DNA of 64,000 nucleotides. It comes from Impatiens glandulifera. Taxonomy: Eukaryota; Streptophyta; Magnoliopsida; Ericales; Balsaminaceae. A program made the position numbers and the translations under genes. Location of the stretch: positions 62,001 to 126,000 of the forward strand of contig NW_025919589.1 in assembly GCF_907164915.1 (NCBI RefSeq), in the 5' to 3' direction. The notes beneath the pieces are model-generated. The model was not told where the DNA came from. It was given only the letters and a program-made list of their open reading frames with translations, and ran no database searches. Positions within the stretch are counted from its first letter, which is position 1. Each line of letters opens with the position of its first letter. This document shows positions 34,801 to 47,732 of the stretch, in pieces.

Positions 34801-35946
34801 ATATATGGTCTCAAGCAAGCTTCTCGTCAATGGTATCACAAATTTCATGAAATTATTATCTCCTTTGGTTTTGAGAGTAATTTAATTGATGATTGTGTAT
34901 ACCACAAATTTAGTGGGAGCAGACATATTTTTCTGATTTTATATGTTGATGATATATTGCTCGCTAGCAATGATACAGGCTTACTGCATGAAACTAAAAG
35001 ATTTCTTTCAACTAAGTTTGAAATGAAAGATCTTGGTGATGCCTCTTTTGTATTAGGAATTCAGATACATCGAGATCGTTCTCGAGGTATACTTGGATTG
35101 TCACAAAAGAGTTACATTGAAAATGTACTAAAGAGATATGGCATGCAGGATTGTAAATCAGGAAACACCCCCGTTGTTAAAGGAGACAAATTTTGTCTTC
35201 AACAATGTCCTAAGAATGATCTTGAAGTTAAAGAAATGCAGAAAATTCCTTATGCATCTGCAGTAGGAAGTTTGTTGTATGCACAAGTCTGTACTCGACC
35301 AGATTTGGCATACATTGTCGGAATGTTAGGCAGATATCTGAGTAACCCTGGTATGGATCACTGGGTAGCAATCAAGCGGGTTATGCGTTATTTGAAAAGA
35401 ACTAAAGACTACATGCTCACATATAAGAAATCGGACCAACTGGAGATCGTTGGATATTCAGATTCGGATTTTGCTGGATGCCAAGACAGTCGGAGATCCA
35501 CTTCAGGTTATATCTTCATGCTTGCTAGAGGAGCAATCTCATGGAAAAGTGTTAAACAAACACTCATTGCTTCTTTCACTATGGCCGCTGAATTTATAGC
35601 ATGTCATGAGGCATCCAATCATGGAATGTGGCTGCGGAATTTTGTCACTGGGCTAAAGATTCTGAAAGGAATTGAAAGACCACTAAAGTTATTCTGTGAC
35701 AATAAATCAGCAGTCATGTATTCGAACAACAATAGGAGTTCAACTAAGTCAAAGCACATTGACATCAAGTTCCTAGTTGTTAAAGAAAGAGTTCAGAGTG
35801 GTCATTTATATATAGAACATATTGGTACAAACTCTATGATTGCGGATCCGCTAACTAAGGGATTACCACCCAAGGTCTTTTTGGAGCATACTGCTCAAAT
35901 GGGTGTTATGTTATTTGAATATATTGTCCAAGTGGGAGATTGTTAG
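31868..35946 (+). pseudogene. Copia gag-pol polyprotein with three in-frame stops
   Basis: One continuous frame, no frameshift. Gag comes first (about 31868-32680), with a knuckle CFFCRQSTHLKRDC. Protease follows with WWVDSGATTHIS. Integrase has the zinc site HKRLGH...CIGCIKGKQ, the motifs HTDICGPF and SDRGGEYYG, and the E in [13 protein letters not shown]. Reverse transcriptase has YVDDILLAS, and RNase H has GYSDSDFAGC and FCDNKSAV. Stops lie at 33751-33753 (TAG), 34234-34236 (TAA) and 34420-34422 (TAA), all between integrase and reverse transcriptase; the related minus-strand element has W, Q and E there. The breaks suggest the copy cannot make its own polyprotein but could have been moved in trans. 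Confidence 0.93.
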
Positions 35947-36473
35947 ATTTATTGAACTAATAAATATAAATAATGTGTTTGGGCTATTTTTTTTATTTGG
36001 AATTCAATAAAAATAAAGTGATCATTAAGTATTTATTATTTTTTATTGAATAAGTCACATAATTAATATAATTAATAGTACGGAACGGTTATGTGTAGAA
36101 ACCGTCAATTTATTTATTATTTATGATGGTTAAATAATAAATAAATAAATAAATATAAAAGGGTTGTGGTTCCCCGATTCACAAGTCCGTCAGTTTTCAT
36201 TTTCTCATTAACCTCCATCGTAAGAGAGAAGAAGGGAGAAAACCGCTTGTAGAATCGGAAGAGCAAACCCAAACTCAAAGATCTTCATCATGAATTCAGG
36301 TACGCTTCCGCTTGTTTAATCAACTTATGGACATAGAGAAATTTATGTATTAGGATTGTGATTCATTCATGTTAGATATTATCGATCTATAAGATTATAG
36401 ATTAAAGCCTGAAAAGAAATCTAATATGTATTTGTTTAGAATCATGAATTTAGGACTAAAGAAAATTCCTACA
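35941..36473 (+). repeat. 3' LTR of the young plus-strand Copia
   Basis: 533 bp, identical to the 5' LTR except for three substitutions (in ttattgaacta, agtacggaac and tatttgttta). Confidence 0.97.
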
Positions 36474-39400
36474 GATTGAGGGAAGACTTTCAGTATTCTG
36501 AAAATAAAAATTGATTTAAAGGGAGAAATAAGAAGAAAAAAAAAGAGAAGGAAAAAAACACCTGCCACAACACATATGATGAGGAGTGGATTGGGGGTGA
36601 CGGTCTCCGACAAACCTGATTGAATTCGTAAAATTCAGAGAAGGTGTTGCCTCCATGAGAGGGGATTGAGATAGGAAATGCAAATAAAAGAGATAAGAGG
36701 TTTGAATGAAAAAATATTTTAAAACACATTTTAAATAATTGATATTTAAATTATTATTTATAAAATTATATGTTAAAATTTATATATGCATATTTAAAAT
36801 ATTAATTAGTTTTTAAATAACATATTTAACACATTTAAATTAATTTAAGTTTTTTAAACTAGAATAAATAAATAAATATATTTTATAATTTTTACTAATA
36901 ATATAATTTAATATATATATATATATATAAATAAATAATTAACATGAGTGTGTCAAGATAAGACATGATACAAATGAAAACGGACATCGACACGACGATT
37001 GAGTCAAAATGATGACCAACTTTAGTCGTAATAACACGAAACACGAATTTAAACACGAGTTATCACGACACGTATAAACTAATGAACACGAAAGAGCCCG
37101 TGGATCATAATAGTTTGAGTGAGTTAAGACACGACACAACACACATAAGATTGAGACATGACACGACACAATTGATAGTATAACACGACTTCCCGAGTTG
37201 AAAACGACAGTTTATGCACGATGTCCAACTCTACTCCTACTACAACTCTAGATTAGTCTCCAGGTCAGGTTGCCACTCAGAATAATCGTGACATATTGGA
37301 CATGTTGTTTGGCGTCCAAACTAGACATCATGATGATGACGTTGGTAGAAGGGGAAGGTGATAAATTGTTCCCCGTCTCGAAATCACAACATCATAACAG
37401 CATAAACTTTAGTGATGATGGCCCGAAAAGTCTTCTAGTTGACTCTCTTGCGAGATCGCAATAATCACAAATGACTCGAGGTCGCAATAATCACAAATGA
37501 CTCGATGATGTCCGACTGAGGGAAGACTTTCAGTATTCGGAAAATAAAAATTATATATTTGAAGGAAGAAATAAGAAAAAAAGAGAGGGAAAAAAACACC
37601 CGCCACAACACATATGACGAGGAGTGGATTGGGGTGACGGTCTCCAGCAAACCTAATTCAATTCGTAAAATCCAGAGAATGTGCTATCACTACCTTCATG
37701 AGAGGGGATTGAGATAGGAAATACAAATAAAAGAGATAAGAGGTTTGAATGAAAAAAATATTTTAAAACACATTTTAAATTATTGATATTTAAATTATTA
37801 TTTATAAAACTATATGTTAAAATCTATATGTGAATATTTAAAATATTAATTAGTTTTTAAATAACATAATTAACACATTTAAATTATTAAATTAATTTAT
37901 ATTTTTTAAACTAGAATAAATAAATAAATTAATAAATATATTTTATAATTTTTACTAATAATATAATTTAATATATATATATACAAATAAATAATTAACA
38001 TGAGTGTGTCAAGATAAGACATGATACAAATGAAAACGAAGATCGACACGACGATTGAGTCAAAATGATGACCAACTTTAGTCGTAATAACACGAAATAC
38101 GAATTTAAACACGAGTTATCACGACACGTATAAACTAATGAACACGAAAGAGCTTGTGGATCATAATAGTTTGAGTGAGTTAAGACACGACACAACACGC
38201 ATAAGATTGAGACATGACACGACACAATTGAGAGTATAACACGAATTGTCCGAGTTGAAAACGACAGTTTATGCACAATGTCCAACTCTACTTCTACTAC
38301 AACTCTAGATTAGTCTCCAGGTTAGGTTGCCACTCAGAATAATCGTGACATATTGGACATGTTGTTTGGCGTCCAAACTAGACATCATGATGATGACGTT
38401 GGCAGAAGGGGAAGGTGATAAATTGTTCCCCATCTCGAAATCACAACATCATAACAGCATAAGCTTCAGTGATGATGACCCGGAAAGTCTTCTAGTTGAC
38501 TCTCTTGCGAGATCGCAATAATCACAAATGACTCGATGATGTCCGACTGAGGGAAGACTTTCAATGTTCGGAAAATAAAAATTATAGATTTGAAGGAAGA
38601 AATAAGAAAAAAAAAAGAGGGAAAAAAACACCCGCCACAGCACATATGATGAGGAGTGGATTGGGGTGACGGTCTCCGGAAAACCTAATTCAATTCGTAA
38701 AATCCAGAGAAGGTGTTATCACTACCTTCATGAGAAGGGATTGAGATATGAAAGGTAAATAAAAGAGAGAAAATGTTTGAATAAAAAAATATTTTAAAAT
38801 ACATTTTAAATAATTGAAATTTAAATTATTATTTATAAAATTATATGTTAAAATTTATATATGCATATTTAAAATATTAATTAATTTTTAAATAACACAT
38901 TTAACTTATTAAATTAATTTAAAATTTTTAAACTAGAATAAATAAATTAATTGATTATCATATTTTATAATTTTTACTTACAATTTAATTATATATATAT
39001 AAAAATAAATAATTAATATGAGTGTGTCAAGATAAGAAATGATACACATGAAAAGGTATCGACACGACGATTGAATCAAAATGATAACCAACTTTAGTCA
39101 TAATAACACGGAACACGAATTTAAACACGAATTATTATGACACAAATAAATTCATGGACACGAAAGAGCCTGTGAATCATAATATTTTGAGTGAGTTATA
39201 AGACACGACACAACACGCATAATAATATTGAGAAATAACACGACATGACACGACACAATTTAGAGGATAACACGACTTGCCCGAGTCGAATACGACTGTT
39301 TATGCACGATGTCTAGCTCTACTCCTACGTACTACACCTCTAGATGAGTCTCCATGTCAGGTTGTCACCCAGAATAATCGTGACATATTGGACACGTTTG

Positions 39401-39790
39401 GGGTCCAAACTAGTTCATAATGTGGACATCATGATGCTGACGTTGGAAGAAGGGGGAGATGATAATTTGTTCCCCTCTCGAAATCACAACAGCATAGGCT
39501 GCAGTGATGATGACATAGAAAGTCCTCTAGTTGACTCTCTTGCGAAATCGCAACAATCACAAATGTCTCGATGATGCCGACTGAGGGGAGACTTTCAGTA
39601 TTCGAAAAATAATAATTATAGATTTGAAGGGAGAAATAAGCAAAAAATGAGAGTGAGAAAAACACCTGCCACTACACATATGATGAGGAGTGGATTGGCG
39701 GTCTCCGACAAACCTAATTGAATTCGTAAAATCCAGAGAAGGCGCTATCACTGCCTCCATGAGAGGGGATTGAGAGAAAATGCAAATAAA

Positions 39791-40229
39791 AGAGAGAAGA
39801 TGTAATGAAAGAAATATTTTTTTAGATTTAAGGGTGAAGTTGTTTTTTTTTTATTTGGTGGGAAAGGTCCCACTCCTAGGTTGGAAGGTTTATGGTTTAT
39901 TAGTTATTTTGAAAAAAACAATGCCTGGGTTTCAAATAATTTATGCATTAAAGTTTCATTTGATCATTGAAGATAATAGTAAAGAAATTAGTAACATATC
40001 ACTTAAAAACCAAATTCAGACCGGAATGAATCAAGATAATAGTAAAGAAGCACACACAAAGATATCCAACCTTATCGACAACAAGTGTGAAAACTTCAAA
40101 ATCTCAGATGTTGTTGATCGTGTGACATTGCAAAATAGCTGATATGAAAAATCATATGTATAACACGCAATCAACTTAGTTTGTGTCCATAAATGAGATG
40201 TATATGGTTTTCATGATTTTTAAATTTGA
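39791..40229. other. Spacer with an open frame of unknown meaning
   Basis: A 120-codon frame (39780-40142) begins inside the last array unit and shows no family motif. I treat it as chance. Confidence 0.4.
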
Positions 40230-40760
40230 ACGATAAATGAATGTAGCTGCGGATGAGATTAAAGATGTGCATCGTGCCTCAACATCGTATTGAAATTTTA
40301 ATTGTATCGTGTCGTGTCGAAACTCATTTTATACGTGTCATATCATGCCTTGAAAATACAATGAGGCCTATTCGAGTCATGATAACTTTTGTCAACATGT
40401 TTATTTGTGTCGTGTTAACTCGTGTTTACACTTGTATGTTGTGTTATGTTTACTTAGAGTTGGTTATCGTGTCGACATATGAAACACGTTATTTTGCGTC
40501 CAAACCAACTCCTAATGGAGACAATATGATGCCTATGTTGGCAAACGGGGAATATGATTATTTGCTCCTCGACTCAAAATCACACCAACATATATATGCT
40601 GCAGTTTTATAAACTGGTGTGTCTTTTTGATGACTATCTGGTGAGAACCCAACAATAAGAAATGACATCATGGAGTCTATGCAGCTGACTGAGAATGAGA
40701 ATCTTCAGTATTATGAAAATAAGAATTATAAATTTTACGGGTGAAATAAGAAAAATAAAC
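40230..40760. repeat. Diverged, partly inverted copy of the array unit
   Basis: The segment 40490-40760 resembles the right half of the 1.04-kb unit (gcgtccaaaccaactcctaa; cttcagtattatgaaaataa). The part at about 40300-40450 (atcgtgtcgtgtcg, gtgtcgtgttaactcgtgtt) matches the unit in reverse complement. Confidence 0.65.
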
Positions 40761-41261
40761 TACAATAAATATTAGTTTTACCAACTCTAATATGCCGACA
40801 CGTATTTGTGCCGCAAAAATATAATAGAAAACATTGGGAGGTGAGGCTCGATGATTACTTCAATAATTAACCATTTTTCTATCGTTTGCCCAACATTGAA
40901 GTAAGCAAGTCCATTGATATTCTCCAACTTGCTCAATGTATTAATTATAATCCTGTTATTTTTGTTAAAAATGAGATCTGTCATTAACTATGGCTACATG
41001 TCCTAAAATGTTAGCTTAAACATTTCATACTCTTATACATATTTGCTTAATTATCCTAACTCTATTAGTCTATTTACAAGAATTCTCTCCCTCTCATTGA
41101 ATCATATTTTTGTAATTCATTAATCTCACATAGAAATGTCACAGTTTTATAAGATTGAATTTGTATTATTATTTAGATATCTACTGGAAAAATTAATATA
41201 GGTTATTGCACTCGCTAGAAAGATCACAGCAACTGAAAAGATTGCTATGACAAATTGATTA

Positions 41262-41525
41262 CAAGGTTAAGTACATAACCCGTAAACATACTTAACCATT
41301 TAATCGGACGTAAAATTTGTCATATGACGGGTTCGAACCCAGGACCTCTCAAGGAGATTGGGAATATCCACTTCTTGTTGTCGTTAGGCTAGAAGATGGG
41401 ATAAAATGTGGTCACAAGGGGTTAAACAAATAACTCGTAAACACACTTCGTCATTTAACCATGCGCAAAACTTGTCGTCTGACGGGCTTAAACTCCCTCC
41501 TCTTGTTGCCGCTAGGGCCAAGAGG
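41262..41525 (-). repeat. Two tandem tRNA-derived SINE-like copies
   Basis: On the minus strand the copies (about 41413-41525 and 41262-41397) each show a box A-like word (TGGCCCTAGCGGCAAC; TAGCCTAACGACAAC) and, 30-60 bases on, a box B-like word (AGTTTAAGCCC in one, GGTTCGAACCC in the other). The rest of the body is alignable (cgtaaacacact / cgtaaacatact). They are too diverged to be working tRNA genes. Confidence 0.6.
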
Positions 41526-43249
41526 AGATCAATTGATCAATTAATGTTTTACTGTTTTAGTCTTATTCACATTACTAGGTGCATTGGATTCATATTCATT
41601 AAATTTAAACTTATGGTATGTTAAAACTTTTACAGATATATAAGTCTCAAAGGAATATGATTCTTTATTATTTTACATATATATAAGTCTCAAAAGAATA
41701 TGATTCTTTATTATTCAGCATTTCATATTTCCTCTACTAATATGCATCTAAAGGCTTAGAGAAATATTAAATGTATCAAGTTTATTAAGTTATGGCTTAA
41801 AATTAACTTAGCATTGAACCTTTATGTAGTTTACCATTCTCATGTATGTGTTAAAAGTATCCAACATTATTGTTAACTATTTGAATGAGTGGTTATGTCG
41901 CCTTATTATATCACAAGAGCGTGAAATCTGGAATTATTTATTTTTAGTTCCCAGTGATACATCTCAATAACATTGCTTAAAATTCTTTGTTTAGTTGGCA
42001 TTTTGATTTTGTACATAAAAGTCATTCAATGTTTCAACTTTAAATATGTTACATAGATGTTTCAATTTTGAATATGTTTTTTTTACTAGTGTAAGATATA
42101 TTATATCATGCATTACTTGTATTAAATTATGTGTGTAACTTGTGGATTTGTTAATACATCACAAATACTAGTTTAATCTATCTTGTATTTATGAATTAAT
42201 GAAATAGTTACCTTTTAAAAAACAATTGCAATAATAGTAAAGTAATATAATATTTATATTTTATAATAATTATTTTGAAAAGATAAAACCGTTTATTTTA
42301 TTTTAATATTAATTAAATGATATATATATATATAGATATATATTAATAAGAATGATATTATAACTAGTTATTGACATTGTAACATCTTATTAGTGTATTA
42401 TGTTTTAAATATATGAGTACATTGAATGATTAATATATTTATATGTTTTACATATATTTAATAATTAATTATAGAATCACCATGATTTACTGTAGTAGAT
42501 AAAAAGCAATTTAATGAATAATTAATTTATGGACTAAATAATAATTTTGAATTTAATCTTATGAGTAGATTTTGAAGGTTATATTATTGTAGATGCATAT
42601 TTGATACATGTATCTCCTTTCTCCAACAAAACCTAAAAATAATTAAAACGTTATGGTCACTCGTTAATGTTAATTTGTCATTTATATTTAGATATTTTTT
42701 TTTTTGTAATTTTTTCATTTTATTCTTCAACCTATCATGCATCATATAGGAAAATAATTCATTAGTCCTACGTGATTCTCCGGTCCCGGGACAGGCCTCT
42801 GCCTCTGCCTATGCGATTCTCTGACTAAGATTACAATTCGGCTCCCTTCTCTAGATCTTGTTGTTTGTTGTGTGCTCGATTTAGATTCATAACATGAGTC
42901 ACAAAAAGTTCAATTTTTAATCCATTTTGATAATTAGATTTTTCTTTATATATTTATATATATATTCAAGGACGAATCCATGATTCGAGTTAGGATGGGC
43001 TTGAAAAAAAATTTGGTGTTGACTTAAAAAATAATAAGAAAAATACAAATAAAATGAGTGGATAAACGTAAATTTTATCTCATTTTTTACGAATTAAAGA
43101 AGCAAATAATGAATTAAATTAAAAAAATTTAAGAGATGTCACATTCTCACCGTTGAAGAAAAATAATTTTGTTTTGTTGAGTGGACACGAGCCTAACATA
43201 GATTCGCACTAAATGCTTTTCAAGATAAAGGGCGTACCCTAATTTTGAA
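41526..43249. other. AT-rich intergenic region
   Basis: It contains two adjacent copies of an approximately 50-bp word (tatataagtctcaaa-gaatatgattctttatta) at about 41636-41735 and short (AT)n runs near 42318. No gene was seen. Confidence 0.55.
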
Positions 43250-43829
43250 TTCTAAAAGCCTATATATACATTATAAATGATAAGAGAGTGAGACTAAAAA
43301 CCTAGAACAAATGGAGAGAGTTAGAGATTGTAATTCTTATTATAACTCTATTGAATCGATTCTCTAAAAGCATGACGCATGACATTGTTGGTCCGAGCCT
43401 AAGTAAGATTATTGTGTCGTTATTTTCGTTCTTTCTTATTTTTACGCTATTGTTCTGCATTCCACTACGGTTTCTATTATTTCGTTTTCATGCTTAGGGT
43501 GATAGTTTTTCATCACAAACTAGTATCAGAGCCAAGTTTGGCTAAGGCGGTTGCGATTCGAATTTTTTTGGTGAGTTTTCTTGATTCGGTCAATTATTGT
43601 GAAGGTTTGAGATGGGGTTGACTTATATGGTTGATATTGAGAATTCGTTCTTTCTTACTTTTATGATATTGTTTTGCATTCCACTACGGTTGCTATTATT
43701 CCACTTTCATTCTTAAGTTGATAGTTTTTCACCACAAACTGGTATTAAAGCCAAGTTGGGCTAAGGCGGACGCAATTCGATTTTTTTTGTGTGTTTTCTT
43801 GATTCGATCAATTATTTTGAAGATTTAAG

Positions 43830-46800
43830 ATGAGTCACTTCTAGGGTTCATATCGAGAAGTTCGATGGGATAGAGGACTTTGGGTTATAAAAGATGAAGA
43901 TGAGGGCACACTTATGCCACATGGGAGTTGCTAAAGCACTCAAGGGAGAATCACAATTACCAGCCTTGATGGACGCAGAGAAAAAGATGGAGGTGTTGTA
44001 AAGGGCCTATAACACATTGATTCTTAGTCTTAGTGATAAGGTGTTGCGAGAGATTACTAGTGTAACGAAGACAACAAAGGTGTGGCTTCAGTTGGAGTCT
44101 TTGTATATGACTAAGACATTGTCGTCCCGGATCTACACCAAGTAGTGATTCTTCAAGTTTAGAATGACTAAGGGGAAGGACGTGAAGACGCATCTCGACG
44201 ATTATGTCAAGATTCTCCTTGATTTGGAAAACATCGGGGAGAAATACAAGGATGAGGATAAGGCGCCGATGCTTTTGAATTCTTTACCAAAGTTGTATGA
44301 GACGTTCGTAGACATACTCGAGCATGGGAGGGATGAGCTTACCCTCGATGATGTGATGAGTGCGTTGAGATCGAAGGACCAAAAAAAGAAGAATGAAGAG
44401 AGCAATGTAAGTGGAGATGGACCCTTGGTTCGAGGAAGAACCGAGAGGAAAGACAATAAAAGTAAGAAGAAGAGGTGTTCAAAGTCTCTCGGGAAGAAAT
44501 CTACTAAGTGCTACAATTGTGACAAGGAGGGACACTTTAAGAGAGATTGTCGAGATTTGAGTAATGACGGGAAGAAGAGTGGAGAAGCAACGATCGTTCA
44601 AGAAGTCGAGAATGGGTACGAAAGTGTGGATATTCTCGGTGTCTCCACTAATTAGTCCAACAAACGTTGGATTATGAATTACGGGTGTTCGTTCTATATG
44701 ACACCTAACGAGAGTAGGTTCAAGACCTATGAGAAGACTTCGGTGGACGATGTTTTATTGGGTAACAACAAGTCTTGCAAGGTGATGGGGATCAGAATAG
44801 TGCATTTGAAAACGCATGATGGAATCGAGAGGGTATTGACGGACGTATGACACATCCTAGATCTTAAGAGGAATTTAATCTCTCGGCTCACTAGACCAAC
44901 ATGGTTTTTCATGGAAGGGTGAGAAGAACGTATTGAGGGTCATAAAGGGATCGCTAGTATTAATGAGAGGCGTACGAGAGAAGAGTCTTTATGTCTTTCA
45001 ATGCAACATCTTGGTTGGTGATATGGCGGCACTTACAAAACCTCAATATGTATCGCCCATGAGTCTATGGCATAAGAGATTGGGGCACGTGAGTTAGAGG
45101 GGTCTGAAGGAGTTGAATAAGAGAGTCTATTTTGGCAAGGAGAAACTTGATGATGTGGAGTTTTGTGAGAACTACGTATACGGTAAAGCTACAAGGGTGA
45201 AGTTTGGGTGGTCGGTTGAAGTGACTCAGGAGACACTCAGTTATGTTTACTCAGATTTGTGGGGGCCGACGAGGACTGCAACTCTAGGTGGAGGTCGGTA
45301 CTTTATCTATTACCTTCATTGATGAAGGTTCGTGCAAGGTTTGGGTATACATCTTGAAGCACAAGGATGAAGCATTTGCTAAGTTCAATGAATGGAAGAA
45401 AATAGTAGAGACTTACACCGGGAAGAATAGAACATTACTTGAGCGTGTCCGGTGTATGTTGTTTAAGGCCTACCTACGAACCGTTTTTGGGGTGAGGCGG
45501 TTAATATTGCGGTTTATGTTATCAATTGTTGTTCATCGACGATATTGGAATGCAAGACACTAGAAGAAGTTTGAAATGATGCTCCTCCAAAACTCGATAA
45601 CTTTAAGGTATTTGTGTGCGTGGCTTGCATACACCAATGAGATGAAAAGCTTAATCCGAGAGCGAAGAAGTGTATGTCTATTGGATACCCTAAGGGAGTA
45701 AAGGGTTGGAAACTATTTTATAATGAATGAGAGACAAAAAAGTGCATCATTATCCGTGACGTGGTCTTTAGGGAAACCAAGTTCTATTATGGAGTAACAC
45801 AATCAGTCGAAGTTGACGAAATCGCTAAAGAGAGAACCAAATTTGAGATGGAGTTCCTAGGAGGGATTACTAAAGAATTAGTAGACACGGAGGAGACTAG
45901 TGAAGAGGATGAAACAGATGGACGTGTAGAGGAGGAAGTTGCAGATCCGAACAAGAACCTTAGCTCTTATCAGTTAGCGCAAGATATAGACCGCAGGACA
46001 ATTCAAGCTCCGGAGAGATTTAACTACTCCAATTTGGCGAATTTTGCATTCCTTGTGGAAGATGAGGCACAAGATTCAGAGCCCAGATTGTTTAGAGAAG
46101 CGATGGAGAGTAAGGAGAGAACTAAATGTAAGCGTTCTATGCCGGAGGAGATGACATCGCTTGACAAAAATGAGACGTGGGACTCGGTGGACAAACTAAA
46201 GAATTAGAGAGTGGTTGGTTCAAGTGAAAAGAAGGTGTAGAGGGTAGTAACAAGCCAAGGTTTAAGGCAAGATTGGTAGCTAAGGGCATCACACAACGCA
46301 AAATATTCGACTTTAACGATATCTACTCTCCGATAGTGAAGCACACGTCCATTCACGTGTTGCTCGCTCTAATGAATCAGTTTGACTTGGAGCTCGAGCA
46401 AATAGACAAGAAGATATTTCTTCATGGGAACTTGGAGGAGAAGATATTCATGGAAAAACTCAATGGGTTCGTCCAACACGGTGATGAAGGAAAGGCATGT
46501 CTTCTTAAATTCCCTCTTTATGGTTTGAAACAATCTTCCAGACAAGGATATTTTCACTTTGATGAGTTCATGTTTCGTGATGAGTAGTTTCGATAATTGT
46601 GTCTATGTAAAGTGGGTTGATGGTTGCGAGGTATTCCTATTGTTATACGTTGATGATATGTTGATCGTATCAGGAAACAAGAAAGAGGTTTGCAAGGTCA
46701 AAAGTTTGCTAGGGAGTGTGTTCGAGAAGAAGGATATAGGCTGTTAAAGAAAATTTTAGGGATGGTGATTGAGCGGGATCAAGAGAAAGGCTACTTGTTC

Positions 46801-47520
46801 GTGTCTCAAAGTGGCTACCTCTGAAAAGTGGTCGCCAAGTTCAGATTGTTTGACGCTAAGGCGGTTCAAATGCTATTAGTTACTCATTTAACCACTCCTA
46901 AAAGATATCATCGATACCGAGGAGGAAAATGTGAAAATAGGAAACACCACATATGCGAGTGTCGTCGGGAGCCTAATGTATGTCATGATATGTACGCGAC
47001 CCGATCTTGTTCATGCGGTTAGTCTTGTTAGTCTCTTTATGGAGAACCCGGGGAAAGAATATTGGGAGGTGATGAAGTGGTTCTCTTTTATGTTGGGGGA
47101 TTCTTAGATGTCGGTCTTTATTTTAAATGGGTGGGTGTAGGTGATGATGAGCTGAGAGGATATGTTGATTCTGATTTTGTAGGTGACTTCGATAAGAGAA
47201 GGTCCCTAACAAGATATGTGTTTACCCTATTTGGATGCTCGATAAGTTGGAAGGCACAATTACAATCCGTAGTTGCCCTTTCAACAACGGAGGCCGCGTA
47301 TATCGTTGTGACGGAGGCCGATTATATCGTTGTGACGGAGGACATCAATGAGGCACTTTGGTTGAAGGGTCTCGTGGGTCAATTTGGGGTGAAGCATGAT
47401 AAAGTGGAGTTGTTTTGCGATAACCAAAGCACCATACACTTGTCCAAGAACTCGATGTTTCACGAGCGCATAAAGCACATCAACATCCGGCTTCACTACA
47501 TTTGAGATGTCATAGCGAGT
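43830..47520 (+). pseudogene. Degenerate Copia gag-pol
   Basis: Recognisable pieces in order: Gag around 43860-44650, with LILSLSDKVLREITSVTK and knuckle CYNCDKEGHFKRDC (44510-44551). The protease site reads MNYGCSFYMTPN where functional relatives have a DSG, so the catalytic aspartate is lost. Integrase has YVYSDLWGPTRTATLGGGRY. Reverse transcriptase has GITQRKIFDFNDIYSPI, LYGLKQSSRQGYF and LLYVDDMLIVSGN (near 46640). RNase H (47062-47505) has GYVDSDFVGDFDKRRSLT and a short internal duplication of YIVVTE. Frames change repeatedly. It is unrelated in detail to the two young Copia copies. Confidence 0.85.
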
Positions 47521-47732
47521 GGAGCGGTAGTTGTGGAGAAGGTTCACACAGATGAGAATCCCATAGTTATGTCCACAAAGGTGGTGATGGGAATCAAGTT
47601 TCGGAAATGTTACGATTTAATTCACGTCACAAAGGTAGGAACGTAATCGGAGAAGTAAGAGAATCAATTTTAAGGTGTTCTTTGTGATGAGGATCATTCA
47701 TTTAACAATAGACATAGAGGCAATGTGGAGAA

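Larger units (their letters stand above)
30185..36473 (+). mobile_element. Young full-length Copia retrotransposon with 5-bp target duplication
   Basis: Two 533-bp LTRs (30185-30717 and 35941-36473) differ at three positions and are flanked by the direct repeat gattg (30180-30184, 36474-36478). A primer-binding site follows the 5' LTR and a polypurine tract (aagtgggagat) precedes the 3' LTR. The single internal reading frame is complete apart from three stop codons. The element sits inside unit A of the tandem array, so it is younger than the array. Confidence 0.97.
29400..39790. repeat. Tandem array of about 1.04-kb units, first unit split by a Copia insertion
   Basis: Four units begin with the phrase ttaaataattgatatttaaa or a near match: unit A 29400-30184 continued at 36479-36730, unit B 36731-37774, unit C 37775-38805, unit D 38806-39790. 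Lengths are about 1037, 1044, 1031 and 985 bp. Each has an AT-rich left part, then a section full of cacgac/gacacg words, then a GC-richer section with caacgtcagcatcatgatg-like sequence (in complement), and a purine-rich right part. Some units keep short open frames on either strand, but they are not conserved among units, so I do not call a gene. Confidence 0.88.

Noticed and set aside
34392..34814. Minus-strand frames opposite the Copia reverse transcriptase.
   Set aside because: Antisense shadows of the pol frame.
39780..40142. A 120-codon frame beyond the tandem array.
   Set aside because: Starts inside an array unit and shows no similarity I recognise or codon signal.
42318..42345. A possible regulatory AT element.
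   Set aside because: Only a short simple repeat in AT-rich DNA.
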